Below are positions 23,192 through 32,983 of a stretch of 64,000 nucleotides of DNA, in pieces. The stretch spans positions 117,410-181,409 of the forward strand of contig NZ_BAGG01000021.1 of NCBI RefSeq assembly GCF_000308695.1. The letters run 5' to 3'. The position numbers and the translations under genes were made by a program. Every line of letters begins with the position of its first letter. Positions within the stretch are counted from its first letter, which is position 1. Below the pieces are notes generated by a model. That model was not told where the DNA came from and ran no database searches. It saw only the letters and a list, made by a program, of their open reading frames with translations. Origin of the DNA: Nocardia takedensis NBRC 100417 (GTDB lineage: Bacteria; Actinomycetota; Actinomycetes; Mycobacteriales; Mycobacteriaceae).

Positions 23192-25258
23192 ATGGGGGAT
23201 ACGCGGTTCGGCCGCTACCGGCTCGAACGGCTGCTCGGCAAGGGCGGCATGGGGCAGGTCTGGCTGGCTCGCGACCCCGACGGGACGCGGGTCGCGCTCA
23301 AACTGCTGCCCGTCCACCTGGCCGCCGACGACGAATTCCGCACCCGCTTCGAGCGCGAAGCCGAACTCGCCACCGCCTTGCGCGACCCGCATCTGGTGCC
23401 GATCCACCGGCACGGCGAGGTCGACGGACGGCTGTTCATCGAGATGGACTACGTCGAAGGCGTCGACCTCGGGGCTCGGATCGCCGAGAGCGGACGGCTC
23501 GAACCGCGGGCCGCCGTGGCGATCATCGCCCAGATCGCCGCCGCGCTGGACGCCGCGCACCGCGTCGGCTTGGTGCACCGCGACGTGAAACCGTCCAACA
23601 TCCTGGTCCGGCCCGACGGGTACGCCTACCTGATCGATTTCGGGATCGCCCGCCGCGAAGGAGAAGCCGGCGTCACCGCCGCGGGCATGGCCATCGGCAC
23701 CTGGGCCTACATGGCCCCGGAACGCTTCAGCGGCGTCTCCGACCCGCGCACCGACATCTACTCGCTGGCCTGCGTCACCTACGAATGCCTCACCGGACGC
23801 CGCCCGCACGGCGACACCGACCCGGCCCAGCAGATGCGCGGCCACCTCCTGCTCGACCCCGCGCTGCCCTCCGCCGCGAACTCCGCGATCCCCGCGACCC
23901 TCGACCTGATCGTCGTCCGCGGCATGGCGAAGGACCCCGCCGAGCGGCCCGGCACCGCCGGGGAGTTCGCCCGCGCGGCCTGCGTCGCGCTGGGAATACC
24001 CGCCCTGCCCGCCGCAGCCCCGACCTCCGTCCCGCCCGCCGCAACCCCCTCGCCCGTCCCGCCCGCCGCAGTTCGGACGTCCGTCCCGCCCGCCGCAGCT
24101 TCGCCCCCCGCCGCCCCGACCCCCGCTCCGCCCGCCGCACCTTCGTCGTCCGTCCCGCCTGCCGCAGGCTCGTCGCCCGCCCCGCCCGCCGCAGCTCCGC
24201 CCGCCGCAGCTCCGCCCGCCGCAGCTCCGCCCGCCGCAGCCCCGACGCCCACGAAGGTGCTGCCGGAACCCGGACCGCCCCCGACGCGAGTGGAGACCTT
24301 GCTACACCCGCCCGCCGCGCCTTCGCCGACCCCGGGCCGTCCCGGTCACGTGGAACCCGCTTCCTACCCCGTAGCGCCCGGTCCCGAAGGTTCCGCCTAT
24401 CCCGCCGCCGGCCGCGGCGGTCCGCCCTCGGTGGGCAGTCACCCCGGGGCGGCCGGTCGGTCCGCTGCCGGTCGCGGGGGTCAGGCAGCGGCGGGAAATC
24501 ACCCCGGTGCCGCCGCTTATCCGGTCGTGCGCCCCGCGCCGTCTGCCCGCCCGGGGCCGGCGCGCCCGGCGACGCCGCCCGCCCGACCCCCGGCCATGAA
24601 ACCCCGTTCCGCTCCGGCGAACCGGGGCTGGGCACGGCGCGCGGGCTGGAAGCGCCCCCCGCCTCCGCCGCCCAGGCGCAGGCGCAAGCGCGGCGGCGTG
24701 CTGTCGAAGGTGATCGGTGCGCTGACGGTGATCTTCCTGGCACCGTTCGCGTTCGCGGCGGGCTGCTTCGCGCTCATCGCGACCGGTACCTCGACTTCGG
24801 ACGACACCGCCGCCCCGCCCCCGGCGGTCACCGAGGCGAACCAACCTCCGCCGTGGGATTCCGTCGACACCCCCGCTCCGGCGGGGACGGCCGTGCGCGA
24901 CGGCAAATTCGAGTTCGCGGTGACCGGCGTCGAGTTCGGGGTGAGCCGGATCGGGATGCAGTCGGCGCAGGGTTCGTTCGTGGTGGTCGGCCTGGACGTG
25001 CGCAACATCTCGGAGGAGAAGAAGTGGTTCCTGCCGTTCGGGCAGAAACTGGTCGACGGCGCGGACCGGGTGGTCGAGCACGACACCACCGCGACGGCGT
25101 GGCAGAACGTCCGCCACGGCAGCGACTACTCCTTCGAGCTGGCGCCGGGCCAGTCCGCGCGCACCCAGTTGGTGTTCGACGTGCCCGCCGACCTCACCCC
25201 GGACCACCTGGAACTGCACGATTTCGTGTGGTCCGGCGGTGTGGCCGTGCGGTTGTGA
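23192..25258 (+). CDS. Membrane serine/threonine protein kinase with extracellular DUF4352-like domain
   Basis: 688 aa. Kinase domain at 1-270: LGKGGMGQVWLA (P-loop), Lys37, HRDVKPSN (Asp131), DFG (149-151), APE (175-177). A Pro/Ala-rich linker (about 275-500) includes tandem PPAAA repeats. One membrane segment follows, VIGALTVIFLAPFAFAAGCF (about 504-523). The C-terminal 120 residues (VTGVEFGVSRIG, FVVVGLDVRNISEEKKWF, FELAPGQSARTQLVFDVP) resemble the DUF4352 Ig-like fold and would be outside the cell. This is the Pkn architecture: an external sensor coupled to a cytoplasmic kinase. The start at 23192 has GGGAGG; the same frame upstream is unlikely coding. Confidence 0.92.
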   Translation: MGDTRFGRYRLERLLGKGGMGQVWLARDPDGTRVALKLLPVHLAADDEFRTRFEREAELATALRDPHLVPIHRHGEVDGRLFIEMDYVEGVDLGARIAESGRLEPRAAVAIIAQIAAALDAAHRVGLVHRDVKPSNILVRPDGYAYLIDFGIARREGEAGVTAAGMAIGTWAYMAPERFSGVSDPRTDIYSLACVTYECLTGRRPHGDTDPAQQMRGHLLLDPALPSAANSAIPATLDLIVVRGMAKDPAERPGTAGEFARAACVALGIPALPAAAPTSVPPAATPSPVPPAAVRTSVPPAAASPPAAPTPAPPAAPSSSVPPAAGSSPAPPAAAPPAAAPPAAAPPAAAPTPTKVLPEPGPPPTRVETLLHPPAAPSPTPGRPGHVEPASYPVAPGPEGSAYPAAGRGGPPSVGSHPGAAGRSAAGRGGQAAAGNHPGAAAYPVVRPAPSARPGPARPATPPARPPAMKPRSAPANRGWARRAGWKRPPPPPPRRRRKRGGVLSKVIGALTVIFLAPFAFAAGCFALIATGTSTSDDTAAPPPAVTEANQPPPWDSVDTPAPAGTAVRDGKFEFAVTGVEFGVSRIGMQSAQGSFVVVGLDVRNISEEKKWFLPFGQKLVDGADRVVEHDTTATAWQNVRHGSDYSFELAPGQSARTQLVFDVPADLTPDHLELHDFVWSGGVAVRL
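24181..24246 (+). repeat. 15-bp tandem repeats encoding PPAAA in the kinase linker
   Basis: The unit CCGCCCGCCGCAGCT occurs in four consecutive near-perfect copies, coding PPAAAPPAAAPPAAAP. Further degenerate copies lie on the 5' side from about 24000. Such arrays change length readily, so the linker length may vary between strains. Confidence 0.8.
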
Positions 25259-25262
25259 GCGC

Positions 25263-26222
25263 TCAGGCGGCGCTGACGGTGGTCGCGAGCGCCGTGTGGG
25301 TGGCGGCCCGGCCGATTTCCAGTGCCGAGAGCAGCAGGTCGGTGTCGCGGGAGGCGCTGTCGATGTCGGGGGAGCCGACCGGCGGATGGATCTGCATCGC
25401 GGCGGTGCCGAGGTGGGCGGTGAAGCTGTCCTCGGCGGCCTGCTGACCCGAGCGCGCCAGCCACGAGCGGTATGCGCCGGGCGCGGTCAATCGCAGGTAG
25501 CCGCCCGCGAAGATCTGGTGCAACCGCGGTGCGGGCGGGCGGAGTTCGTCGGTGCGGCGGGTGCGCAGGATCAGCGCGTGGGTCGCGCCGTCGCGCATCG
25601 CGATGCGGATCGGCACCGATTCCGACAGTCCGCCGTCGAAGTAGCGGGCGTCGCCGACGGTGATCGGCGGACCGGCCAGGATCGGCAGTCCGGCCGAGGC
25701 GCGCAGCGCGCGTTGCAGACTGCGCTGGTCGACGATGTGCGAGTGCAGGTCGACCGCGAGTCCGGTGCGGATGTCGGTGGCGATCGGGTGGAAGGTGGAC
25801 GGGTTGGCCAGGATCGCGCGAAAGTTCATCGGCGCGATCCGCTCGTACACCTGGTGCACCAGGTAGCGCAGGTCGAAGGCCGCGCGGCCGCGCAGCATCC
25901 GACTCGGGGCGACGGTGCGGCGGAGGATCTCGGGATCGGTCCAGGTCCGCATGCCGGGCGCGGCGCCGCCGGACAGGAACCACGCGCCGTTCAGCGCGCC
26001 CGCCGAGGTGCCGTAGACCCCGTCGAAGATCGAGCCGAGCCCCATCTCCTCGAGCGCCAGCACCATACCGCCCGCGTACACGCCGCGACTGCCGCCGCCT
26101 TCGATGACGAGCACCACCCGGTGACCGTCGGGAGACTCCCGGTGGGACAGGCCACGACTCGCCGCATCGCGGCGGGCGCGGATCACCTCCGCCACACCGG
26201 GCGCGATGGGTGAGCTGGTCAT
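25263..26222 (-). CDS. Patatin-like phospholipase / acyl hydrolase
   Basis: About 319 aa from the ATG at 26222; a GTG at 26243 is an alternative. The patatin hallmarks are complete: oxyanion loop EGGGSRGVYAGG, nucleophile elbow GTSAG, and Asp of the Ser-Asp dyad in DGG (YFDGGLSESVP). Members hydrolyse acyl esters of phospholipids or neutral lipids. There is no signal peptide, so it is probably cytosolic or membrane-peripheral. It is convergent with the kinase gene (4-nt gap). Confidence 0.9.
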   Translation of the reverse strand: MTSSPIAPGVAEVIRARRDAASRGLSHRESPDGHRVVLVIEGGGSRGVYAGGMVLALEEMGLGSIFDGVYGTSAGALNGAWFLSGGAAPGMRTWTDPEILRRTVAPSRMLRGRAAFDLRYLVHQVYERIAPMNFRAILANPSTFHPIATDIRTGLAVDLHSHIVDQRSLQRALRASAGLPILAGPPITVGDARYFDGGLSESVPIRIAMRDGATHALILRTRRTDELRPPAPRLHQIFAGGYLRLTAPGAYRSWLARSGQQAAEDSFTAHLGTAAMQIHPPVGSPDIDSASRDTDLLLSALEIGRAATHTALATTVSAA

Positions 26223-26295
26223 CCGCTCACGATACGACAGCACGGTGACGCGTATCGGTCGCCCGGGAATCGGTTACGCGGCTCGCAGACGACGA

Positions 26296-26328
26296 AAGCG
26301 GGTGCCGACGCGCCGTCGGCACCCGCTT
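26296..26328 (-). terminator. Terminator hairpin of accA3
   Basis: Perfect 15-bp arms, 26296-26310 and 26314-26328, with a 3-nt loop, 10 nt past the accA3 stop on the minus strand. There is no long U-tract. Confidence 0.7.
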
Positions 26329-26338
26329 CCGCGATGAG

Positions 26339-28138
26339 CTACTTGATCTCGGCCAGGACGGTGCCCTGGGTGATGGCCGCGCCCGCCTCCACCGCGAGAC
26401 CGGTTACCACACCGGCCTTGTGCGCGTTGACCGGGTTCTCCATCTTCATCGCCTCGAGCACCGCGATCAGGTCGCCGGCCTCGACGGTCTGCCCTTCCTC
26501 GACGGCGACCTTGACGACGGTGCCCTGCATGGGCGCGGTGACCGCGTCGCCGGAGGCCGCGCCGCCGCCCGCGCCACCGCGCTTGCGCGGCTTGGGCTTC
26601 TTGCGGATGACACCGGCGCCGTTACCCGCCGCCGCGCCGCCGCCGACGCTGAAGTTGCCGGGCAGCGAGACCTCGACCCGTCGGCCGCCGACCTCGACGA
26701 CGACCTTCTGCCGGGGCAGGTCCTCGTCGTCGTCCTCGCTGACCCCGCCGGGGGTGAAGGGCTCGACGGTGTTGACCCACTCGTTCTCGATCCACTTGGT
26801 GTAGACGTCGAACTTCTCGCCGTCGCCGATGAACGCCGGGTCCGAGACGATCGCGCGGTGGAACGGGATGACCGTGGCCAGGCCGTCGACCTCGAATTCG
26901 GCGAGGGCGCGGCGGGCGCGCTCGAGCGCCTGGGTGCGGTTCTCGCCGGTGACGATCAGCTTGGCCAGCATCGAGTCGAACTGGCCGCCGATGACGCTGC
27001 CCTCGACCACGCCGGAGTCGACGCGCACGCCGGGGCCGGTGGGCTCGCGGTAGACCGAGACCGGGCCGGGGGCGGGCAGGAAGCCGCGGCCCGCGTCCTC
27101 GCCGTTGATGCGGAACTCGAAGGAGTGGCCGCGCGGGGTCGGGTCCTCCTTGATGGCGAGTTCGTGGCCTTCGGCGATGCGGAACTGCTGGCGCACCAGG
27201 TCGATGCCCGCGGTCTCCTCGGTGACCGGGTGCTCGACCTGCAGGCGGGTGTTGACCTCGAGGAAGGAGACGGTGTCGCCCTGGACCAGGTATTCCACCG
27301 TGCCGGCACCGTAGTAGCCGGCTTCCTTGCAGATGGCCTTGGCCGAGGCGTGGATGCGCGCGCGCTGGTCATCGGTGAGGAACGGCGCGGGGGCCTCCTC
27401 GACGAGCTTCTGGAACCGGCGCTGCAAGGAGCAGTCGCGGGTGCCCGCGACGATGACGTTGCCGTGCTTGTCGGCGATGACCTGGGCCTCGACGTGGCGG
27501 GCCTTGTCCAGGTACTGCTCGACGAAGCATTCGCCGCGGCCGAAGGCGGCGATCGCCTCGCGGGTGGCCGACTCGAACAGTTCGGGGATCTCCTCGATGG
27601 AGTGCGCGACCTTCATGCCGCGACCGCCGCCGCCGAAGGCGGCCTTGATCGCGACCGGGACGCCGTACTGCTCGGCGAAGGCGACGACCTCGTCGGCGTT
27701 CTTCACCGGGTCCTTGGTGCCCGCGGCCATGGGGGCCTTCGCGCGTTCGGCGATGTGCCGGGCGGTGACCTTGTCGCCGAGGTCGCGGATGGACTGCGGC
27801 GAGGGGCCGATCCAGATCAGGCCCGCGTCGAGCACGGCCTGGGCGAAGTCGGCGTTCTCGGAGAGGAATCCGTAGCCGGGGTGCACGGCGTCGGCGCCGG
27901 ACTTGGCGGCGGCGTCGAGGAGCTTGTCGAACACGAGGTACGACTCGGCCGAGGTCTGCCCGCCGAGGGCGAAGGCCTCGTCGGCGAGTTTGACGAACGG
28001 TGCGTCGGCGTCGGGTTCCGCATAGACCGCGACACTGCCGATTCCGGCATCCTTGGCCGCCCGTATCACGCGCACGGCGATCTCGCCTCGGTTAGCTACG
28101 AGTACCTTCGTGATCCGCGCGCTGGCATGGCTGGGCAC
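26339..28138 (-). CDS. accA3: Acetyl-/propionyl-CoA carboxylase alpha subunit (biotin carboxylase + biotin carrier)
   Basis: 599 aa, the size of M. tuberculosis AccA3. The biotin carboxylase domain (about 10-455) has [20 protein letters not shown], the ATP-grasp loop [18 protein letters not shown] and [18 protein letters not shown] Gly/Lys-rich linker leads to the carrier domain with EAMKMEN, biotinyl Lys565. It carboxylates biotin with ATP and bicarbonate and passes the carboxyl group to AccD subunits, here probably AccD5 with AccE5, to form (methyl)malonyl-CoA for lipids. BirA, encoded nearby, would biotinylate it. A palindrome lies 131 nt upstream of the start, and a terminator hairpin follows. 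Confidence 0.97.
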   Translation of the reverse strand: MPSHASARITKVLVANRGEIAVRVIRAAKDAGIGSVAVYAEPDADAPFVKLADEAFALGGQTSAESYLVFDKLLDAAAKSGADAVHPGYGFLSENADFAQAVLDAGLIWIGPSPQSIRDLGDKVTARHIAERAKAPMAAGTKDPVKNADEVVAFAEQYGVPVAIKAAFGGGGRGMKVAHSIEEIPELFESATREAIAAFGRGECFVEQYLDKARHVEAQVIADKHGNVIVAGTRDCSLQRRFQKLVEEAPAPFLTDDQRARIHASAKAICKEAGYYGAGTVEYLVQGDTVSFLEVNTRLQVEHPVTEETAGIDLVRQQFRIAEGHELAIKEDPTPRGHSFEFRINGEDAGRGFLPAPGPVSVYREPTGPGVRVDSGVVEGSVIGGQFDSMLAKLIVTGENRTQALERARRALAEFEVDGLATVIPFHRAIVSDPAFIGDGEKFDVYTKWIENEWVNTVEPFTPGGVSEDDDEDLPRQKVVVEVGGRRVEVSLPGNFSVGGGAAAGNGAGVIRKKPKPRKRGGAGGGAASGDAVTAPMQGTVVKVAVEEGQTVEAGDLIAVLEAMKMENPVNAHKAGVVTGLAVEAGAAITQGTVLAEIK

Positions 28139-28268
28139 TGAGCCTCCTGTTGCAATCTCTTTACGTCGCTTCGCGGGGGTGGTGGCTGCGAAGGCTCCGT
28201 TCCCGTGGTCGACAACTTACGTCTCGGGGCAGTGTAGGCAGTGTGCCAACAGCCGCCGAACTCGGATA

Positions 28269-28288
28269 GACCTACTGATAAGTAGGTC
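28269..28288. promoter_or_regulatory. 20-bp perfect palindrome between sseA and accA3
   Basis: GACCTACT-GATA-AGTAGGTC has 8-bp perfect arms around GATA. It sits 131 nt upstream of the accA3 ATG and 56 nt past the sseA stop. AT-richness relative to the surroundings and the absence of a U-tract favour an operator over a terminator. Confidence 0.5.
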
Positions 28289-28343
28289 GAGCGTCACACT
28301 AACCGGCCGGACGCGGTTCAACCACAGTTCAGCGGGGTGGGAT

Positions 28344-29255
28344 CTACCGAGATCGGCCGCGCCGGGTAGTGACAGGCGCCACCCCGGGTTCAGTCCCCTT
28401 GGCAATGGGCATGCGCACCGAATTGCCCCATTCGATCCAGGAGCCGTCGTAATTGCGCACGGTCGCGAAACCCAGCAGACAGGTCAGCACGAACCAACTG
28501 TGGCTGGAGCGTTCGCCGACGCGGCTGTAGACGATCAGGTCGTCGCGCCCGGCGAGGTCGGCGTAGATCCCGTCCAGGTCGACGCGGGAGCGGAACCGTC
28601 CGTCGGCGGCGACGGCGCTGGTCCACGGGATGCTCAGCGCGGTGGGGATGTGACCGCTGCGCAGCGCGGGTTCCTCACGCCGGTAGGGGTCGGTGGCGGC
28701 CGCGCCCGTGTATTCGTCGGCGGAGCGCACGTCGATCAAGGGTTTGCCCAGGTGGGCGAGGACCTGCTCGCGGAAAGCGCGCTCGCGGGTGTCGTCACGG
28801 CGCACGGTGGGGTAGGCGCTGCGGGCCGGGGCCGGCGGCTCGAAGGTGGTGTCGCGTTCCTCGGAGATCCACGCTTCGCGTCCGCCGTCGAGTAGTCGCA
28901 CGTCCTCGTGGCCGAACAGGGTGAACAGCCACAGTGTGTGCGCCGCCTGCGCGTTGTTCCGGTCGCCGTAGACGACCACGGTATCGTCACGCTCGATACC
29001 CCTGGCGCGCATCAGTTCGGTGAATCGAGCCCCGTCGATATAGTCACGGGTTACCGGGTCGTTCAGGTCGCCACGCCAATCGATCTTGACGGCTCCGGGA
29101 ACGTGGCCTATGTCGTAGAGCAGGACGTCCTCGTTGGACTCGATGACCTTGAGTCCGGGCGTGCCGATGTTTGCCGACAGCCACTCCGTGGTTACTAGTC
29201 GGTGAGGATGTGCGTAGGTACCGAATGACGGATGAGGGTCCGGGGCAACGGGCAC
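28344..29255 (-). CDS. sseA: Two-domain rhodanese-like sulfurtransferase with Ser in place of the catalytic Cys
   Basis: 303 aa from the GTG at 29255, preceded by AAGGA. It has two rhodanese domains: the first with [20 protein letters not shown], the second with [25 protein letters not shown] and the active-site loop region [14 protein letters not shown]. In SseA-type enzymes the residue after Tyr is the sulfur-carrying Cys; here it is Ser244 (codon AGC), and the rest of the loop, RVGERSSH, is conserved. Thiosulfate sulfurtransferase activity by the persulfide mechanism is therefore not expected. Synteny with Rv3283, beside accA3 and maf, supports orthology. It is divergent from an Fe-S-type regulator. 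Confidence 0.88.
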   Translation of the reverse strand: MPVAPDPHPSFGTYAHPHRLVTTEWLSANIGTPGLKVIESNEDVLLYDIGHVPGAVKIDWRGDLNDPVTRDYIDGARFTELMRARGIERDDTVVVYGDRNNAQAAHTLWLFTLFGHEDVRLLDGGREAWISEERDTTFEPPAPARSAYPTVRRDDTRERAFREQVLAHLGKPLIDVRSADEYTGAAATDPYRREEPALRSGHIPTALSIPWTSAVAADGRFRSRVDLDGIYADLAGRDDLIVYSRVGERSSHSWFVLTCLLGFATVRNYDGSWIEWGNSVRMPIAKGTEPGVAPVTTRRGRSR

Positions 29256-29423
29256 GATATGAGGTCCTTCACGCGAGGTAGTCGGGTGGTTACGGCGTTC
29301 GAGTCGCATCGCGATGGTAAGTGTGGGACGAAAGTGAAACTCGTTTCAGATCCACGAATCGGCTGAATGGGCGAATAAGTCGCACCTACATCCGATAAAG
29401 TCTCTCGGGAGGAGGGGTGAGCT

Positions 29424-30203
29424 ATGTCCGATTCTTGGCCGCGGCGGCGACTGCTCGCGATCCTACGTGGCGCAGGTGAGCCCCTCGATGCCCAAGAACT
29501 GGCCAGAATTACCGGACAGCACGTCACCACGGTTCGATTTCACCTCGACGTTCTCACCAAGGATTCGCTGGTTCGTCAATTCCAGCAGCCGCCGCGCGGC
29601 CGCGGCCGTCCGCGGATCGGCTATACCGCGGTGCAGCGATCCGTCGGTTACCAGGAGCTCGCGCAGGTGCTCGCCGACCAACTCGGTCCCGACTCGCGCG
29701 CGCGGGCCGAAGCGGCCGCCACGGCCGGTCGGGCCTGGGGCGCGACGCTCGACGCGGGCGACCATCCGGTGGAGTCGTTGGAGGACGCCAAAGACGTCAC
29801 AGTGACATTGCTCTCCGAACTCGGGTTCGCCCCCGAACGCGACCCGGCCGTCGACGGTGAGAACCAGGTCCAGGTCCGGATGACGGCCTGCCCGCTGCGC
29901 GATCTGGCGCGCACCCACTCCGAGGTGGTGTGCGGAGTGCATCTCGGGCTGATCCAGGAAGTGCTGGACCGCAACGGCGCGCGCGGCGAGGTCGGCGTGC
30001 GACTGCTCCCGTTCGTGGAGCCCGATCTGTGCGTGCTGCGCCTGGAACGCTCGGCGCAGCGCCGCGAGGCCGCCCCGGTGCCGCTGGGAGCCGACGAAGC
30101 CGTACGGGAACCGTCCCTCGCGCCGCCCTCAGGGGGCCGGGTGGCCCCACAGTTGCGCAATGCCGAGGCCAACGTCGCCAAGCAGTCGGCGCAGCAGTGG
30201 TAG
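29424..30203 (+). CDS. SufR-like winged-helix regulator with three conserved-looking cysteines
   Basis: 259 aa; ATG with GGAGGAGGGG upstream. The N-terminal winged helix (LLAILRGAGEPLDAQELARI, GQHVTTVRFHLDVL) is of the ArsR/SufR type. The C-terminal half has Cys156-x13-Cys170 (TACPLRDLARTHSEVVCGVH) and Cys203 (EPDLCVLRL). This is close to the three-Cys spacing by which SufR proteins hold a [4Fe-4S] cluster. It is divergent from sseA (168 nt between starts), so regulation of the sulfurtransferase in response to Fe-S or redox state is plausible but inferred. The 3' end overlaps maf by 75 nt on the opposite strand. Confidence 0.78.
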   Translation: MSDSWPRRRLLAILRGAGEPLDAQELARITGQHVTTVRFHLDVLTKDSLVRQFQQPPRGRGRPRIGYTAVQRSVGYQELAQVLADQLGPDSRARAEAAATAGRAWGATLDAGDHPVESLEDAKDVTVTLLSELGFAPERDPAVDGENQVQVRMTACPLRDLARTHSEVVCGVHLGLIQEVLDRNGARGEVGVRLLPFVEPDLCVLRLERSAQRREAAPVPLGADEAVREPSLAPPSGGRVAPQLRNAEANVAKQSAQQW

Positions 30204-30767
30204 CCCGATCCCGATGACGCTGGACGGGTCGCCCTCGATCCGTTCGACGAACCACCCGCCGCGACCGTCCAGGGTGAACGCCCCGGCGACCTGCAACGGT
30301 TCGCCGCTGGCGATATAGGCCTCGAGTTCGTCCGGTTCGGGTTTGGCGAAATGCACGGTGGTGGCGCTGCAATCGGTGGCCGTGCCGACGACGCGGCCCT
30401 CGCGGACCCGCAGGACGCAGTGCCCCGTGATCAATTCGGCGCTACGGCCCGCCATCGTGGCCCAGCGCGCCCGCGCCACCTCGGGGGTGTGCGGTTTGCC
30501 TTGGAGTTCGTCGTCGACCAGCAGCATGGAATCGCAGCCGACGATCACACAGTCCGCGCCGATCTCGCCGAGATCGGTGGCCGCGATCGAGGCGGCTTTG
30601 GCGGCGGCCAATTCGGTGACCACGCCGCGCGGCGGTGTGCCTGCGGGTAGGGCCGCCGCGACGGCGTCCTCGTCCACGTCGGAGATCCGCACCACGGGTT
30701 CGATTCCCGCGGATCGGAGCACCGCCCGGCGGGCGGGGGAGGCGGAGGCCAGGACGAAGTACGTCAC
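30129..30767 (-). CDS. maf: Maf-family nucleoside triphosphate pyrophosphatase
   Basis: 212 aa. The Maf signature begins at once: LASASPARRAVLRSAGI; next ELAAAKA, then VIVGCDSMLLVDDELQGKP with the catalytic Asp. Maf proteins hydrolyse non-canonical or modified NTPs to NMPs and pyrophosphate and affect septation. It follows accE5 by 78 nt, matching the Rv3280-Rv3282 order. The GTG at 30767 abuts GGAGG. Confidence 0.93.
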   Translation of the reverse strand: MTYFVLASASPARRAVLRSAGIEPVVRISDVDEDAVAAALPAGTPPRGVVTELAAAKAASIAATDLGEIGADCVIVGCDSMLLVDDELQGKPHTPEVARARWATMAGRSAELITGHCVLRVREGRVVGTATDCSATTVHFAKPEPDELEAYIASGEPLQVAGAFTLDGRGGWFVERIEGDPSSVIGIGLPLLRRLLGDVGLGIAQLWGHPAP

Positions 30768-30845
30768 CTCCGCGCTCCGCGAGCGCTGGAGCGGGGGACG
30801 GGCCGCACGGGCCCGGAAACGCGCGTGCGCTCGCGGAGTTTCACG

Positions 30846-31163
30846 TCAGCGCAGGTGCGACAACTGCGGGAAGGCGTACGGCGAGAACGGCGAGGTGCCG
30901 CGGTGCATGAGGGTCGGACGGCCCCACGCGTCGCCGGGACCGGAGTCGAGGACCGCTTCGCCGCCGCCCGCGCTGAGAACGCAGATTAGCGCCGCGATCT
31001 CGACGTCGGTGGGCGACCCCTTCACGATGCGAATGGCCGGCCGATCCCCCGCGCTGTCGGCGTCGGCGGTCTCGGTGACCGTCGCGACGTCCTCGGTGAT
31101 CGGATCGACTGTGAGATCCAGTTCGGCGGCGGTCAACACATCTTCTTCTGCCACGGTCGTCAC
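30846..31163 (-). CDS. accE5: Acyl-CoA carboxylase epsilon subunit
   Basis: 105 aa. Signature of actinobacterial AccE: AIRIVKGSPTDVEIAALICV and WGRPTLMH. This small subunit binds AccD5 and AccA3 and raises carboxylase activity. The acidic N-terminal 40 residues are low-complexity. It is shorter at the N-terminus than the M. tuberculosis protein, mainly in that tail. GTG start with GAGAGG. It lies between accD5 (upstream, 179-nt gap) and maf. Confidence 0.93.
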   Translation of the reverse strand: MTTVAEEDVLTAAELDLTVDPITEDVATVTETADADSAGDRPAIRIVKGSPTDVEIAALICVLSAGGGEAVLDSGPGDAWGRPTLMHRGTSPFSPYAFPQLSHLR

Positions 31164-31342
31164 GGTGCCAGATCCTCTCTCTACCTCGATCGGGCGTGGG
31201 CCTGGGGCCTACGCCGGTCCTCGATGTCTCTGGATGACGCCGTCACCCTCGGATCCACCCATTGTCTCCGGATACCCGTGCGGGCGCGCCGCACGCGTGC
31301 CCCGACAACAAGTGTGCGCGGCTCACAGAGCGTATCGCGGAA

Positions 31343-32983
31343 TCACAGCGGGATGTTGCCGTGCTTCTTCGGCGGCAGGGTGACCATCTTGCGCTCGAGC
31401 AGTCGCAGCGCGGAGACGATCTGACCGCGGGTGTGCGAGGGCGGGATGACCGCGTCCACGTAGCCGCGCTCGGCGGCGACGTAGGGGTTCACCAGGGTGT
31501 CCTCGTACTCGTTCTGCAACTCCAGACGCAGGGCTTCCACGTCGTTGCCCTCGGCCGCGGCCTGCTGCAACTGCTTGCGGTAGACGAAGCCGACCGCGCC
31601 GGAGGCGCCCATGACGGCGATCTGCGCGGTGGGCCACGCGAGGTTCACATCCGCGCCCATGTGCTTGGAACCCATGACGTCGTAGGCGCCGCCGTAGGCC
31701 TTGCGGGTGATGATGGTGATCTTCCCCACAGTGGCCTCGCCGTAGGCGTAGAGCAGCTTCGCGCCGCGCCGGATGATGCCGTTGTACTCCTGGCCGGTGC
31801 CGGGCAGGAAGCCCGGAACATCGACCAGGGTGATGATCGGGATGTTGAACGCGTCGCAGGTGCGCACGAAGCGCGCGGCCTTCTCCGAGGCGTCGATGTC
31901 CAGGCAGCCCGCGAACTGGGTGGGCTGGTTGGCGACGATGCCGACGCTGCGGCCGTCCACCCGGCCGAAGCCGACGATGATGTTCATCGCGCGCTCGGCC
32001 TGCACCTCGAGGAATTCGTCGTCGTCGAGCAGACGCGCGATGACCTCGTGCATGTCGTAGGGCTGGTTCGGCGAATCCGGGATGATCGTGTCCAGTTCCA
32101 GGTCCTCGTCGGTGAGCGAGTCCTCGATGGCGCCGGTGATCGGGTCGGTGGCCGGGAAGCGCGGCGCTTCGGCGCGGTTGTTGCTGGGCAGGTAGGACAG
32201 CAGATCCTTGACGTAGTCCAGGGCGTCCTGCTCGCCGGAGGCGACGTAGTGCGCCACACCGGATTTGGTCATGTGCGTGTGCGCGCCGCCCAGATCCTCC
32301 ATGGTGACGTCCTCGCCGGTGACCGTCTTGATGACGTCGGGGCCGGTCACGAACATCTGGCTGGTCTGGTCGACCATGACGACGAAGTCGGTCAGCGCGG
32401 GGGAGTAGACGTGCCCGCCCGCGGCCGGGCCCATGATCAGCGAGATCTGCGGGATCACGCCGCTGGCCTGGATGTTGCGGTGGAAGATCTCCCCGTACAA
32501 GCCCAGGGAGACCACACCCTCCTGGATGCGCGCGCCCGCGCCTTCGTTGATGCCGACCAGCGGGCGGCCGGTCTTGAGCGCCAGGTCCATGACCTTGACG
32601 ATCTTCTCGCCGTAGACCTCGCCGAGGCTGCCGCCGAAGACGGTGACGTCCTGGCTGAAGATGCAGACGTCGCGGCCGTCGATGGTGCCGTATCCGGTCA
32701 CCACGCCGTCGCCGAGCGGGCGCTGCTTGTCAAGGCCGAAGTTGACCGAGCGATGCCGGGCCAGGGCGTCGAGTTCGACGAACGAGCCTTCATCCAGCAG
32801 GGCCAGGATGCGTTCGCGGGCGGTCATCTTGCCCTTGGCGTGCACCTTGTCGACCGCGGCCTCACCCATCGGGTGCTGCGCCTCTTCCAGCCGATTCCGC
32901 AGGTCAGCCAGCTTCCCGGCGGTGGTGTGGATATCGGGGGAACCCGCCGAACCTGCTGCGGGCTGCTGCTGGACACTCGTCAT
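31343..32983 (-). CDS. accD5: Propionyl-/acetyl-CoA carboxylase beta (carboxyltransferase) subunit
   Basis: 546 aa, the size of mycobacterial AccD5. Carboxyltransferase landmarks: [29 protein letters not shown] (first oxyanion Gly-Gly region), [20 protein letters not shown] and [18 protein letters not shown] (second). It transfers CO2 from biotin on AccA3 to propionyl- or acetyl-CoA. It is the first gene of the accD5-accE5-maf run and divergent from birA across a 399-bp spacer. Confidence 0.97.
   Translation of the reverse strand: MTSVQQQPAAGSAGSPDIHTTAGKLADLRNRLEEAQHPMGEAAVDKVHAKGKMTARERILALLDEGSFVELDALARHRSVNFGLDKQRPLGDGVVTGYGTIDGRDVCIFSQDVTVFGGSLGEVYGEKIVKVMDLALKTGRPLVGINEGAGARIQEGVVSLGLYGEIFHRNIQASGVIPQISLIMGPAAGGHVYSPALTDFVVMVDQTSQMFVTGPDVIKTVTGEDVTMEDLGGAHTHMTKSGVAHYVASGEQDALDYVKDLLSYLPSNNRAEAPRFPATDPITGAIEDSLTDEDLELDTIIPDSPNQPYDMHEVIARLLDDDEFLEVQAERAMNIIVGFGRVDGRSVGIVANQPTQFAGCLDIDASEKAARFVRTCDAFNIPIITLVDVPGFLPGTGQEYNGIIRRGAKLLYAYGEATVGKITIITRKAYGGAYDVMGSKHMGADVNLAWPTAQIAVMGASGAVGFVYRKQLQQAAAEGNDVEALRLELQNEYEDTLVNPYVAAERGYVDAVIPPSHTRGQIVSALRLLERKMVTLPPKKHGNIPL

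Noticed and set aside
26420..28141. A 573-codon plus-strand open frame over accA3
   Set aside because: Composition is Asp/Gly/Val-rich without motifs and it lies fully antisense to accA3, which has every biotin carboxylase landmark.
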